Assembly: GCF_024586455.1 (NCBI RefSeq) | Contig: NC_065923.1 | Coordinates: 682,001-746,000, forward strand | Reading direction: 5' to 3' | Length of the DNA: 64,000 bases | From: Bactrocera neohumeralis | Lineage: Eukaryota > Arthropoda > Insecta > Diptera > Tephritidae | Shown here: positions 1 through 13,667 of the stretch, one piece after another | Layout: each line of letters opens with the position of its first letter | How positions within the stretch are numbered: the stretch's first letter is position 1 | The notes under the pieces: generated by a model | What the model was told of the DNA's origin: nothing | The model's input: the letters and a program-made list of their open reading frames with translations, nothing else | The model's database searches: none | Program-made: the position numbers and the translations under genes

Positions 1-1430
1 TTAACGCCAGGGTGGACAATGAAGGTATCTTTGGCACAACAGTCGGTAAATTCAGCCCGAATTATGGTTATATGTAGATAGTAATAGATTCCAGTAGAGG
101 AAAATTCAGCAAGCTACCTGGCGGTCACCGGATCGAACCAACAACCAGATGGATCATGTTGTCATGGTCCGAAGACATGTCTCCAGTGTTTTAGACGTGT
201 GCATACTCCGAGGTCCTAGCATTGACTCGGACCACTATATTGTTGCAGCAAATATACGCAAAAGCCTCTGTATAGAAAAACACGCATCTCAACTAAGACA
301 AGAAAGGTTCGACGTTGAGAATCTGCAATCACAACAGACAGCCGAAGGATTTCTATTCGACTTTCACTCCTGCTCTCTGTGAGTACTTCGCCAGCTACTC
401 GGTATAAGAGAATTGTGGGACGGCATTTCAAACTCCTTACGTACAGCTGCAAACGAAAGCATTGGTTTTTGAAAAAGGGAACAGAACAGCTGGCATGATG
501 GCAGTGAAAACATAGCACCTGGAAATGTTGAACCCGATAACCCAATCGATGCCGAAGAAGTAGTCGTTTCATTGCCCGACCATGAAGAAGTTCGAATAGC
601 CTGAAGAACAACAAAGCAGCGAAGAATTGATACGGAAACAAAGCATGCCCCACGATTGAAATTTAAGTGTGACCTACCCAATCCACAAAAAGTGAGAGCT
701 CACAATCAAAGCCAACTGCCGTGGAATAAGCCTCCTCAACGTCGCATGTAAGGTTCTATCAAGCATACTGTGTGAAAGGTTAAAGCCCAGCGTCAATGAA
801 CTGATTGACCCTATCGGTGTGACTTTCGGCCTGAACAGCACGTGTTTTTGACAGCACGAAAAGTTGCTGGCTTTATGTCGCTATGTCAGAGTTTGGTACC
901 CCCGCAAAGCTAATACGGCTGTGTAAGCTGGCTTTGAGCAACACCAAAAACTCCATCAAGATCGGGAAGGACCTCTACGAGCCGTTCGATACCAAACGGG
1001 GTTTCAGACAAAGGGACTACCTTCCTTGTGGCTTCTTCAAACTATTGCTCAAAAAAACAATACGAGCTGCAGAGCTAAATAAATAAGGTGGAATGATCTA
1101 TAAGATTGTACAACTGCTGGCGTGGTTGGACAAATAAGCGAAGCAAGGTGCTACTTCGGACTGGGTAGGCAATTGAGAAGTAAAGTCCTCGCTCGATGAA
1201 CAAAGACCAAATTCTACAAGTCACTTATCAACCCGACCTGCTATATGGTGCAGAGGCATGGACGAAGACAACATCTTACGAATCGGCGCTACGAGTTTTC
1301 GAGAGAAAGGTTCTGCGAAAGGTTTGTGGTCCTTTGAGCATTGGCAACGGCGAATACCGCAGTCGATGGAACGATGAGATATACGATGGCATTGCCATAG
1401 TTCAGCGAAGAAGAAATTGTGCATTTTTAG
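1..1430 (+). pseudogene. Degenerate non-LTR retrotransposon (endonuclease + reverse transcriptase)
   Basis: A LINE running off the left edge, broken by frameshifts and stops. 3-60 reads EGIFGTTVGKFS; 149-380 reads DHVVMVRRHVSSVLDVCILR then GPSIDSDHYIVAA, the C-terminal part of an APE-type endonuclease. 720-840 reads GISLLNVACKVLSSILCERL, and 883-1086 reads MSEFGTPAKLIRLCKLAL then FDTKRGFRQRDYLPCGFF, reverse transcriptase blocks. The catalytic YADD region is missing or destroyed. 1230-1330 reads LLYGAEAW and ALRVFERKVLRK, the post-RT region. The clade is probably RTE-like, from memory. Its 3' end stops at a junction with a family B repeat near 1431. Not functional. Confidence 0.85.
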
Positions 1431-1625
1431 GAGCCGCCGATATCGGACCACTATAAGACAATTTTTTATTTAAAAAGGTATCTTTACGAAATTTAATAAA
1501 GATTACTTTTCAACGCAATGCCATAATCTCCGCGGAAATTGCTTTGATCGAACCACTATATCATATAGGAGCTGATAGATCAAACTCAAGGTAAAGATCT
1601 TTTTATACAGTTTTGTGCTAAAATA
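1431..1625 (+). repeat. Family B element fragment
   Basis: Contains GCCGATATCGGACCACTATA, a TTTTTTATTT...ATCTTTACGAAATTT block, ATCTCCGCGGAAATTG and a second CGAACCACTATATCATATAG unit. These words recur at 9.8, 25.2, 34.6, 57.7 and 60.3 kb. It directly abuts the LINE remnant. Confidence 0.6.
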
Positions 1626-3600
1626 AATGCACCTAAGAAATATATTATATTATTAGTGAATATCTTCCATATATTATTATCCGTTTTCCATCAACCTAGT
1701 CAAAGTCTCTTTAATTAGTTTCTTAATTCTCGACCAACATTTCGTCGAAATTTTCCGTAATCTAAGGAAAGACCAAAGGTCAGACGACTTTCGCGGCATA
1801 ATTAGCTATTTCTTCTTATCGGAACCGCATATTCTCTAAATGATTCCATACAATAGATAAAGTATAATATCGAAGAAGAAACTGAAGTGTTTCTGTAAAT
1901 GTGAGAGCTTTTAAACGGTTGTACGTATACTTCGTAGCTACAAACTGCTAATTTTACTTACTTAAATACAGTCTTACTTCCATTCTTGATTTTCGATGAA
2001 TGGTCTGAGAACAGATTATTCAAGCTTTATCAAAAAGATATTAAAATTATGTTAAAACACTCTTCGCAGAGATTCTAGACCAGTTATTAGTTCGGGAACG
2101 TACTTCGGAGTCTTTTGGGAGCTTCTGGAATCGAATCCACTAAAATGAGACTAAGGATTGAGATTGAGGCTAAGGGCCAATTTTCTCTTTCTTAATTAAG
2201 AAACTCATGTTCCTAACTTGAAAAAAAAAATTAAGAATTGTAACAAATATTATAGAAACTACAATCTGTACTATATGAATTGCAACAACACATGCTTGAA
2301 GACATACATGTTATAACATTTATGTGGATACTTTGCAGCAAAACAATTTCCTATTTTTTGCTCAACAGTGTCCTCTGTGTCGCCCGCAGCGCCCACTGCA
2401 TTGCATGATTCTCGACGGACCAATCCGGCAACGAAAGGCTGGCCACGACGTTTCTTTGCATTTTTTTCGCAGCAAATCACATTTTCCGGTTAAAAACAAT
2501 CACACCCACACAAACGTGCACTTCCTTATGAATATGTGTAGAATAAATACATCCTTTCAATTTTTTTCGCCACGTCAAATACATGTCCCGCTCTGAAGGA
2601 TTCGCTGGTTCGGGTTGTTGTAAAGCTGGAAATGTCGCCAAATCTCAGCACAGCATTCTGAACGGAATACAAAATATAGAAACAACAGTTTTTCTGCAAC
2701 AAAATCGAGAGCATAAACTCGTTCAGGCTCGTAGTTTTTCATTGATTTTCTTTTGATTTTTCCGCATCAAAGTATCAAATATTTTTTTCCAGCGCATATC
2801 ACGTATTTTGCTGCCGCCTGCCGCTGAACCATTTTCTTGTCTCTGACGTTTGACATTTTACCGTTTTTTTTTCCTTGTTTGCAGTTAGAATTTTTCAATA
2901 TGCCTACAAAGGAGCGTACGAAAATTAGTGCCGCTTAAGTTGTGAATAAAGATTTGAGAATGAAAATTTAACTATCCACTATATCACAAAGCTGCAGCCC
3001 TCCTTTAGCGCCTAAGTCGTTTTCTTCAGTATGAGCACTACAGCTTGCAAGCTTACCTCTCTGCAAAAAAGTATCCGTCGAGCGGTGAATTGATGTATGA
3101 AATGCTTTCCTTTGACATTACATAAACTCATTCTTTCGAGCTTTTAGCTTGTTATTTCCATGTGCGCCGAACATATTTTCCTTTCGGCAATTAACTTTCT
3201 TTTACGATGCAGCTTATGAACCGTTAATTCCACGATGTGGGTGAGCTCCTTTGCTTCTCAGGTGCCACGGTGGACACCTGCATCAATCTTGTTCCTTTTT
3301 TCTACTTTAGCGCCTTTTTAACATGGCCGAACAAAATGGCTTTTTTGTCATGCAATGACAGATACCAGCAATACGCTTCACTTGCTGATAAAAATACGGT
3401 ACCGTAAAAGTGATTTGTAAGTGTATTGCCTTTAAGCACAAAAGCGTCATTATTTGATTTTGACGCAAGTGTAAGTAACAGGTAGTTAAGGACTTCTATC
3501 ACACAATATTCACGGCTCCAACGCCGTTTTGAACCGATATTGAATATATTAAACGGCTAGATCAATTGAAGCACCATTGTTTATAGATGGTATGGTGAAT
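1626..3600. other. Intergenic, no recognised gene
   Basis: AT-rich. 2340-2720 has overlapping short frames on both strands, a moderate-GC patch without a recognisable product. No repeats or promoters I can support. Confidence 0.4.
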
Positions 3601-3639
3601 TCAATCGGGGTCGAAGATCACTCCTAGAGGGATTTCACG

Positions 3640-3935
3640 AAGATCGTCCAAATTCAATTGTTGCCCCGAAAGGTATCTAACTTAAGATTACCATTCCCAT
3701 GGAGTAATGTCAGCCGGATGTTCGAAAATCTTTATATTAGTTTAATGTAAGCTCAGGGAAGTATTGACCCGATTCAACACATTTTTGATACACAGAGTAA
3801 CTATTGTCAGGAAAGGATTCTCTCTGAATTTCAATTACCGAATATGGTTAGGAGTTTGAACAGGTTTGTTTGGATTTGGGCAATATTTGGTCATAAGATG
3901 GCATAATTTAAAGCAGTTATTAATTAGCAAAATTG
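3640..3935 (+). repeat. Family C repeat fragment
   Basis: ATGGAGTAATGTCAGCCGGA and GGAAGTATTGACCCGATTC followed by a GATTCTCTCTGAATTTCAA block. Related words are present at 10.2-10.6 kb and 45.6-45.9 kb. Unclassified interspersed repeat; similarity judged by eye. Confidence 0.4.
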
Positions 3936-3939
3936 TATA

Positions 3940-4560
3940 CCGTTATATTAAATGCATCTTGATTTGGGCGTGGTTGTAGTCCAATTACACCCATTTACAC
4001 ACTGTGACATAGAGAAATATGGGATTTCACGAAAAAGTGGGCAGTGCGACGCCCATCGTCCAATTTTTTTTCCAGCCCCTATAAAGCTTTGTTGTACCAT
4101 CCCGCCGGCAAATATTTACGTCTCTGGCGCATTTAGTTATTTATTTATCGCACTTTTAATAATTTAGAACACCGTTATATGGGGAGTGAATGGGCTTATC
4201 ATCCGGTTTCAACCATTTTCCGACAGTGTGGCAGGACTTCTTATAATACTTGAGCTGAGTAAATTTTTTTTTTTTTGTATCTTAAGTGTTTTATGAGATA
4301 TGTTCATTATACTTATTATAGGCCCACTTTTTCAACATTTTTTTCGTACAAGTGCCCATTGCTACTGTGACCTCCTGTGCGAAATTATAGTTTTATATCT
4401 TAATTTGGTGCTTAGTTATGTCAATTTATAAGATATCGGTTAATGGCGATTTGTGGGTGGGCGTGGAAGTAGTCCAATTATGCCCATCTACGAGCTCGTA
4501 AGAGCCGGAATACCAAGTTTCCGACACCGCCGACGCCGCCATAAAATTAGACTCCAAATG
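3940..4560 (-). repeat. Old family A-like element, reversed
   Basis: Blocks GGGCGTGGTTGTAGTCCAAT, CGCACTTTTAATAATTT...ACCGTTATATGGGGAG, ATCCGGTTTCAACCATTTT and GGCGATTTGTGGGTGGGCGT. The 4140-4220 stretch aligns by eye with 44950-45030 of the well-preserved inverted family A copy. No ends can be defined. Confidence 0.5.
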
Positions 4561-7500
4561 GGAATTCATGGACTTGTATATATTAAAATTGAAATAAGAA
4601 ATGATATAAGAACTCTAGACGGAGTTCTTGCATTGAAAGACATGACTATTGTAGAAACTATCAGAAGGTAGATGAAGACGAAATTATATTATCTTCTAAA
4701 TGAATGCAAAGCTTTATAAATGAAAAGAATCGAAGCAAATGGACGATATGGACGACTTGATAATGTCTCGTACGTTGCACAAATAACACTTTTCCTACTG
4801 ATGAACTTCATCAGGAGCTCAGGGTGGTTCACAATGGGTCTCCTAAAGGCCGCCGTCAGACACCCACATTACCTATATACTTACCTCATCTCTATTGAAT
4901 CTGGAAACACACTCGCTACCACAAACGAAATGCTTACATTTGAACTACTCGCGTAAAATATGAGACATACGGCCTATTGCTGAACGAACGAACGGTTTAT
5001 GTAGTCGTCTCGTATGCAAAAGGTGTCGCAAACTAAAATTTAATTAGAAATGCAACCATGACAAAACTTTATTGCCAACGGTGCCAGCTACAGAAAGTAC
5101 AAAATGCAATAAGAGATGCAGCAGGAGCAAAATCACCGCCGAGGCGAGGGCGAGGGCGATGGGGCCAATAGGAGACAGCAATGCACAGGATTTGAATTAC
5201 CCTTGCCATTCGCTTGGTTACGAACGTAAAAAGATTTTTCAAATGCAATGTCGGGTGGTGATTTCTGGACATGCATGCATATTGAAGTAGGAAACCACAC
5301 ATGAGCACAAGAGTAATCGAACACACACACACGAGCTGACACAAGCTTTCCAAGGCAATGCTGTCGATTCCTAGAAATAAAGCAAAACTTATAAATTGCA
5401 TCACTACAACAACACGATGTTAGTAATGTGTGCATGATGTGAGTTAGTGGCAGACAGACGCTGGTGCAACGACGAAAGGTGCAGCTGCAACAAAGGAGTA
5501 TACAGCTCGGACAAATGGTTGTAGGACGCCAGTTTCTCTACGCACAATGGAGAGCGATAAAATCAGGCGGAAATTTCTGGAGTGGACGTCACAAACACAC
5601 ATACACACACATGCATGTTATTCAACAACGACACCTACACCGACTTGAGCAACGTTGGGGGCCCTTACTATGAAAAACTTCGTCGGCGAACGGCGACATT
5701 ACCGTTGAAATGCTGATATTAGCAACTGACCGCCAAGCTGACAGTCGCCCTAGCAACAAAAGCGCTCCTGTACGTCGGCGGTCGGTGGCGACTAAGCGGA
5801 ACAATGGCGCCGTCAGGACGGCCGCACCATTCATTGCGATGAGAAATGCATCTTCGAACGTTTTGGCGCTGAGATGCAACGTCGAGGCCAACTGCCGTTA
5901 TTTAGATTTTCAACACATGCACACAAAGCCGCACGCATGTTGCAGGAAAAGTAGACATGAAGAGCCGGGCAAAAATTTGATTTCCGGCCTAAAACATCGA
6001 CAGCCATTCACACACGTTTATAGGTTTATATGTGCCTATGTGTGTATATGTGTGTGGTAAGCACGCAAGCTCACGGTGTCCACCTCGCCGGGTTGCTAGG
6101 CGCAGTTTTAGCTGCAAATTCGCCTCTGCTGACCATGCATTTAAGACTACAACGAAGGACCCTCAACCACAGGCGTAGCAACAACAATGGCGCTGAAATG
6201 CGCCACAGGGCGGACGATGCCACACAACAACAACAAGTCGAATGCAGTTCTCGTTGGATTTGAAATTTCTGAGAAGAACGCAAAGGTAGAAATAAACGGG
6301 CAGAAAAAAATGTACGGTTGATGAAAGCCACGAAACGCAATTGCAGCTACAGCAAACAATTTATAGGCGAGAAAAGTGATGACAGCAACGAAATAGTAGT
6401 GTGCGGCCGAAAAGAGAGTGGTGCAATATTGCTTGCAACTTCTAGCGAGGCGACGTTGACGAAAGGAGCCAACCAACGAGCAAAAAACTGTAGTTACATC
6501 AGTGTATTTTGCTGTTGTTGTTGTTGTTGTTGTTGTTTTTCATTTTTGGAACGCAGTGTGCACTATGAATTGCATAGCCAAAGCATTTCTCATCTGCATG
6601 TAAAGGATAGACATACACACACACACACATGCACACTGGAGACCTCATAGAATTACAGGAGTATTGTACGAAGAATAATTACTCGGTGCGGCGTTTATGC
6701 GTACTTCTACTCGTTACCTTTCTACATACATAGATGTGTGTATAGTATACGTTGCTAGTGTTCCTCAAAATCAACATTCGTTTTATTTTCAACTTTTACA
6801 ACAACAACAACGACAACAGCAAGTCGCAAGGAAATGGCATTCAATAAGCTGGTATAGCCGTAAAACAATGCACGAGCGAGAATATAATGCCGGTTGTAAA
6901 GGCTGAGTGGCATTAGTCGTCTTGTTGCATGGTGGCCAATGCCAATCTGAAAACCTCCCCCAGCACCTCCTTCGATTGCAACGGCGAGCCAAATATTTCC
7001 GATGGTCATTGCGGCGTACAAAGCAAAGCATTTTTTGTGTTGTGTTGGTTCAAACCACACAACAATGGCAACAAATCGAAACTAAGAAACAACTTGACCA
7101 CATTAATCATCTATGCAATGAGTGGAGAAGTGCATGTGTGTGTGTGTAGGTGTTGCTGCGTTAGATTCTCATTATTGGGCTCAGTGCAATTGAGTAATGC
7201 ATTTTTATTTCCCCTTTTCTCTGATACATAATAATTTGTAGGTAGAGAGTAATGCAATGAAATGCTCTTCAATAGGGTTTTAACTGTTTCAAGCAAGTTT
7301 ATGGGACGATCCAATGAAACCACTCCATGTGACAGATCTCTGCTGCCGAACACATATGTATAAGACTTTCTTCATGCCTTTGAACTTGTCTTGAATAATG
7401 ATAACAATTGAAAAGCTCTTGGTTGGAAGATTCAACAAAAGTAAAATGTGATTTACATATGTGATTATTAATATACCGTTATATTTATTTCTTATATGTA

Positions 7501-7630
7501 TGTGTCTGTAGTTCTTAATTTAAGAATTCGATTTCAAATTGGCAAAAACCTGGCATGCCACACTGTCGTAAGTGTCGTAAGTGACCTAACAATTCGCAGA
7601 CAAACAATCACAAAATTGTCTGGGAGGTTT
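4561..7630. other. Intergenic, GC-richer patch, no supported gene
   Basis: 5050-7240 is richer in GC than its surroundings and has many overlapping short frames on both strands (the longest, 5710-6060, is 116 codons). None resembles a known family, and opposite-strand frames are equally long, which argues against coding. CA/TG tracts lie at 5590, 6040, 6614 and 7133. Confidence 0.4.
6511..6540. repeat. (TTG)n microsatellite
   Basis: Uninterrupted TGT/TTG triplets following TTTTGC, ending in a T run. A CAACAA counterpart lies at about 6800-6815. Confidence 0.9.
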
Positions 7631-7632
7631 TT

Positions 7633-8180
7633 TATACTCTTGCATCATGTTTTTACAGTGTATAATAGTTTTGTTCACCTAACGGTTTTTTGTTTCACCT
7701 AAAAATAATCGAATTAGATATAGGGTTATATTTATACATATAAAAGATCAGGAGGATGAGGCCCGAGTAACCGTCTTTGAAACTGTCTGCGCTTTGAGTA
7801 AAAATTAAGCCATGAAACTTGAGTTCTTGGAAGGGGGTAATCGATTGCCACGACGACAAAAAAAACGTCATTACACGAAAATCTATAAAGCGCCATAAGT
7901 AGTCACTAAATTATGCACAGGCAATCGCAGCAAGAGACACCTGTGGGCTAAAAATGTTGCAATTTTGGGCGTAGACCCACCCTCTAAGAAGTTTCATGTA
8001 CATATCTCCTACACCACTTAAGAACAATATCCAAGTTCGCTCTGGACAAATTTCGTAAGCAACCTACCGACATTATAAAAATGTATGAGACTGGGTCCGC
8101 CCACTCCCAATATATGTAACTACTAAAAATAGGACAATTCAAAAACTACAAAATTCTACAGTTAGGAAGTACTAGCGACT
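7633..8180 (+). repeat. Decayed family A element
   Basis: TATACTCTTGCATCATG, then TATAATAGTTTTGTTCACCT, AACGGTTTTTTGTTT, TATAGGGTTATA, a GATCAGGAGGATGAG core, GTAAAAATTAAGCCATGAAA and finally GCGTAGACCCACCC-like internal words. The order matches the copies at 23.7 and 37.6 kb. The GTCY array is lost. Confidence 0.7.
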
Positions 8181-9784
8181 GATCAGCAGTCGACGTCGAG
8201 TGCACAATAATTCAGCTCTGTACCAGTACCGCTGTCGTGTTTAGGCAGTGAATACCCACTTCTATAAACGGAGCCGAACAGACTGGATCTAATATTAAGT
8301 TATTGGTAACAATTTTTACCTGAAAAAAGACTGCAATTCTAGTTGACGGAAACCGAAAACGTAAGTATGTTGACTCCTCCTTTGGACTCCCGGCAACCAA
8401 CAAGACCAGACACTTCGTGGTCCTATCAAAAGGTTTTAATAACACCCGTTTTGAGTCGATATAGATATAAGAATAAAATATAGGCTTATAAAGAGATTAC
8501 ATAAAGCAGCCGGTAATTTTCAGTTACAGTTATTTGCTTTCTGACCTCCACTTTTCTAATCGTTACCAGCAAAACATTCGCAATGTTCGAATTATGCAAG
8601 AGCCAACAAATCGAAAACAACATTTTTGACTTCCTGTCAGAGTTCAGTCACTTTTAGAAAACTTTGTTGCAACTCATGAATTTCAACTGTCAAATTACGT
8701 ACTTTCGGTTAGTCTGTTGACTGCTTTTTATCAATTAAATATTTTTTATAATACCAACGACTTGGCGAAACTCTCATTTTTACCACCGAACTTCCGCCTC
8801 GGCCAATTATGTGCTTTTTAAAATCAGTGCAATGCATTTCAAATTCGCACCAAGCCACCGACGACGGGCGAGTGCATGCAGCTTCCCGAATTCAACTCCA
8901 TCTCGAGTTCGAGTGAGATGTGGCACTGTGTTCTTTTTATTATTTCGCTTATTTGATATATCGTGTTATTATTTCTTTTATGTTTTCTTTGTATATTTTT
9001 TGTTCCACTTTCACATCAGCAGGTACGTACTCGTATGTGTGTGTATGTGACTCCAATCGCACGTTCGGCGATTTGCTTGTGATTACTTCGCTTCTTGCCA
9101 CTGAACACTTTGCGCGGCCGCTTTTCAGCAAACTCAAACGCTGTGCTGTTGGCAATGTTGCTGCAACAATTGCTGCTGCATCAATTTGTTGCATTATGAC
9201 TGTAATTACGAGAAATTTTCTTCATTTATGAGAAAATAAATCGGATTGGAATTATGACCGCGTTCAGTTTGCATTCCTTCATTTGAATAGAAAACCCGTA
9301 AATGCATAAGTTCGTAAGCATTTCGATGTGTATATATGTATGTATGTATATGTGTATATCCGTATGTAAATGTAGAATACATTGAAGCTGCTGGCACTTG
9401 AATGTGTGGCCAGTTGGTTCGTTGCAAATAAATAAGTTGCGATTTGCGAATTGCACATAAATGCTTCAACGCAGCTCTCTCATATTCTCCGAAATGTTTA
9501 TACGTATAAAATTGGTCAATTAATTAAGAAAATAAAATTTTGTGTAAGAAATATAATGGTAGGCATTAATGGTGATGCCATGCATTCGGTGAAATTTACT
9601 TATCGACGCAATATGGCAACTTATACTTGGTTATAATTTTAGAGAAAAGAAAAGAGTGATAGAATTATATTTGTAGAAATTTAGGAAACATTAACAAAAT
9701 ACAACAAAATCTGCACAACAGAGCCTAAGCTGCTTTTTGAATTATACCAGTGCTCCAAACTAGCTAGCTGAAATTTTCCACATG
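8181..9784. other. Intergenic, no recognised gene
   Basis: 8780-9210 is a moderate-GC patch with short overlapping frames on both strands and no family match. CATA/TATG microsatellite at 9330-9358. Confidence 0.4.
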
Positions 9785-10200
9785 CCTTTTTCCCCCTAAG
9801 AAGTTTCTCATTTGTCGGAACCGCACAAAAAGATTGGTCAGACTTATGTTCTTTTATGGAAAACTTTTTTATTTGACATTTCGCTACAATATCCGACCAT
9901 ATTGTTCAAATCGGACCACTATCACTTATAGCTGCTATTCAAACTGACCGATCAAACTAAAAATAAAGAGCTTTTTATACCCTTTTATGCCATAGACAAG
10001 TAAGGATATAATTAGCTATGAAGCCTACTGGATGTCTGAAATTCTTAAATTTTCTTATATAAAGTATATGGAGGCTATGAAATATTTTGATCTGATTTTA
10101 GCCAGTTGTAATATTACGATATATCGTCACCAAAAATAGAAGTTCTCTGAATTTCATTAAGAAACCTCAAAGATTGTGCAATACAAGTGTATAAGGTATA
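9785..10200 (+). repeat. Family B element, decayed
   Basis: CTCATTTGTCGGAACCGCA, GGAAAACTTTTTTATTTGAC, CAAATCGGACCACTATCACT, AACTGACCGATCAAACT, then CTTTTTATACCCTTTTATGC. Block order as in the 25.2 and 60.3 kb copies. Confidence 0.65.
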
Positions 10201-10620
10201 AAATCAGTTTCGTATATTAGGCACATGGGGCCTATTGCCCCAGTAGAAGTAGTGGAAGTATTGCTATATATGTAGACGATTTCAACCATTTTAAGCCAGA
10301 AGTTCAAAAATATTTATGCTAATTATATTTAAACAAGAGGGTACATTGCCATAAGGAAAATAATCTCTCGGATTTTCAATATTAGCCCTCACAGATTGAC
10401 CGATATGTTCGGTTAAAAATTCAGCCATGTGCAATGGGTCTATATATTTGAGGTCTGGGCCCTTGAAAAGTTATAGGTCGAATACGACAATTTTTGTGCG
10501 CTGGATTAAAGACCTATTTGTGCAAAGCTTTATTCCGATAACTTCATTGGTGTTAGGTTGTATACTTTAAAGTGGAAGGATAAGATAGAATTTAAAAGTT
10601 TGTTATATGTACGTAAATGA
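10201..10620 (+). repeat. Family C repeat fragment
   Basis: ATGGGGCCTATTGCCCC, GGAAGTATTG, CGATTTCAACCATTTTAAG, AATCTCTCGGATTTTCAAT, ATTGACCGATATGTTCGGTT, ATATATTTGAGGTCTGGGCC. Parts align by eye with 3760-3850. Confidence 0.4.
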
Positions 10621-12485
10621 GAAGTAGGCCTATGCAAGGATGCCCCTCCGTATAATCTTAGATCAAACCCAGGGTTACTTATGGCTTTTACGGAAAAAAC
10701 GTATTTGTTTATCAAAGTTTGGCGAATCGTACAAAAAACTGGCATAAATCAAATGTGCTGACATAAAGTGTCGAAAATTCTTATATTGTTTTAATGACAT
10801 ATACAAGCATTATCTTGTTGACTCCGCAGTCTCCGACGCTAAAACAATAAAAATAATCATAATATAAAGAATATTATTCTATTCGTAATCGTCGTGCTAA
10901 GCTATTCTAGCTTTCTTCTGCTTCCATAGTTAGAACTGTTATATAATCACTTGCAAAAAGTATCTTCTTGATAGTTTTTTCAGTAGTCAAAATTTATAGT
11001 TGATGTAGAAATTTCGGAATTCAAATACAAGCCAGTCAGTTAGTTCAGAAATGGTTTCAAGGAATATATCGATGAATTGCATTTTTTCCCTTTTAGAATT
11101 AAGGAGATTTTGGCAATTCAAGACTTTATATCAATTTGCAACTATGATGGCGATTCTAATAACACACACCTACACGTTAGTCATTTTTCTAACTGGGCAG
11201 ATATAATCAAAAGTCATAAATCTATTTTGCAAATCCCTGGATAATCGTGTTCGTTGGCCCGTTGAACTGCCCCTCTTAAATTTGCTTTTCTTCTGCCCCA
11301 GATCAATAGATGTGTATACATGCATCAAAAAAATGAGTTCCCATGATAAATGGACGTAACTACAAGCCTGTGCGTACAAGTTTAAGCCTACATTCTGACC
11401 AGAGCTTAATTTGGCTTATTATTATGGCTTCTACGGCTGCCATTGCTCAACATCTGAGGCAATCAATTTACTGCAATCTATACATTTTTTTGCAGCACTT
11501 CGCCAATTATTCATTTTTTAGCATAATTCTCGGATAATGTATTTTTATTTCGATGATGTAAATGTGCTGCACTTAGAAAGCTACCTATACTTACCACATC
11601 ATATATGGCAATGGTATATTGTATGCATGTATGTAAAACTCTACTCAGTTATACATAAACAACAACACCAATAAAAGAATTTCGCAAACGCAATAAAACG
11701 GCGAAAAACTCAACTTATGATGAGGGGTTTGCAAGACTCTCAGGGTTTTTGGCCTGAAAACATTATAATCAACGAATTGCAAGCAAATGCCGGTGCAGAG
11801 CTTCGATAAACCACTCGGCGGCTATATGCAAAACCGATTTGTGCACACCTACATTGGTATGTGTAGGTATCTAACAAACAAATACCACGGCAAATTTGTA
11901 AAACATATTTAGAGTAGAAATAAAAAAGGCTTTAAAGGTCGCCATACATTTGCACATTTCAAGCCAACTTATGTACTTATGCAATAATAAGAAAATACAT
12001 AAGCGATCAATATGTACATATACATACATATATACGTACGTATTAAAGAATTGCTAAATAAGCAAGTGATGAAAAAGCTGCTACTGACACACGGTAGTTG
12101 CCACTGGGCGCTCCTTACCGGCGCAATTGACTGTCATGCTTAAATACATACATACATACACACAAGGAAGCATTTGTTGTAAACTACCACTGTGATCGTT
12201 AAGATCACGAAAAACAATTCAAAATTAATGGTAATAAGCAGTTTGTTGAGCACTGCCTACGAAATTACTGCGTACAACAGAAGCCGTCTGTGCAACATGC
12301 GCGCAAAAACACATGGACGTATTAACATATACACATGCCGGTATATAAATAGGAATGCCTGTAAGAAAATTAAATAATGGGTAAATTTGTATCGACTGTT
12401 TGTGTCACATAATACTAATCGAAATGTATATATACATATTTAGAACTTATATATATATTTGAAAAAAATTGTACCCATTATTTAA
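10621..12485. other. Intergenic, no recognised gene
   Basis: AT-rich, with CATA/TATG microsatellite words near 11620 and 12010-12040. No supported genes or repeats. Confidence 0.4.
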
Positions 12486-13250
12486 TAATATGGGTAAATA
12501 TATATCTATATATGATCAGGATGACGAGACAAAATCTGGGTGACTGTCTGTTCATTGGTCCGTCTGCCCGTGCAAGCGATTACTTGAAGTAGAAATTAAG
12601 ACATCTCAATGAAACTTCCAAATCGGCCCACTGCCACGCAGTTGTTAACTCAACCCAACTTTCCAATAAGAAATATTTCTAACACCTCTTCATACACTAT
12701 TTAAATGAGTAAAAACAGTTAATAACCACGCGGTACTTCACTGAATAAATGCGACAGAAATATTGAATTTCCAACCGATATGGTCGGCTTTATCAGTTAG
12801 GTTTAGTTGGACAAGGCGTGCCACCGCCTACATTAAAGCGAAATACTATATCGGGAAGTACTCAACCAAATTCAAATAAATTTGGTGATTTCAATCACCC
12901 AAACATTCTTATCATACACGGGAAATGTTGACAGCCACGCCTACTTTCAACATAACATTGTTTAAAGTTCCATATATTCTTAGATTTTACAGTACCTAAA
13001 TTAAAGATCAATGAACTTATTATTGAAATTCGGAGTCAATACTTTTATAATAAAAATCAGATCAATGCTCCCCTTATCCCCGGAAATGTATCCTCTAGCG
13101 CAAAATATACGAAATCAAATTTTACTTTCTCCAGTTAAATATAATGTTTAGCAACACCGGAAAGAATTTCTCCGCCTTTGGTCTTTTCAAATTACGAGAG
13201 TATAAAATGTTCGGTTACATCTGGATTTAGACCTTCCTTGCTTTTATATA
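12486..13250 (+). repeat. Decayed family A element
   Basis: ATGATCAGGATGACGAGAC core, TGACTGTCTGTTC, GTCCGTCTGCCCGTGCAAGC, AAATCGGCCCACTGCCACGC, and at the right end ACGAGAGTATAAAATGTTCG with a mutated hairpin and AGACCTTCCTTGCTTT. This is the same 3' end as the 23.7 kb copy. A duplicated CCTACAGGGTATATT word lies just beyond (13285 and 13468). Confidence 0.75.
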
Positions 13251-13667
13251 GCAATTTATTAATATTAATAATATATCTTTAAATTTTTACCTACAGGGTA
13301 TATTCTATTCTGATGCGATTGGAAGTGCCTTTTTGATAAAATTTATTATTATAATTATTTTCTTTTTTAATAATTATTTTCTATTTTGCAAAAAATAATC
13401 TTTAAATTTATCCAAGAATTTTGTATTAATATTAATTACAAAAGTATTTATCTTTATTTTTTATAATTTCTTTCCTACAGGGTATATTATATATACAAAA
13501 CGTTTTAAACGCGCATCTTGCCGTGAAATACAGCTTATTACGCTTTGCATTGCGATCGATGAGCAGGCTGCTTAGTATTATTGTTTTTGCAGTGCGGAAT
13601 AACTGGTGTGGCCCTGCATGATCGATAGCACGCAGCCATACTCAAACACACACATACATACATATGT

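Noticed and set aside
5710..6060. Plus-strand frame of 116 codons in a GC-richer patch
   Set aside because: Overlapped by equally good frames on the opposite strand and no homology recognised.
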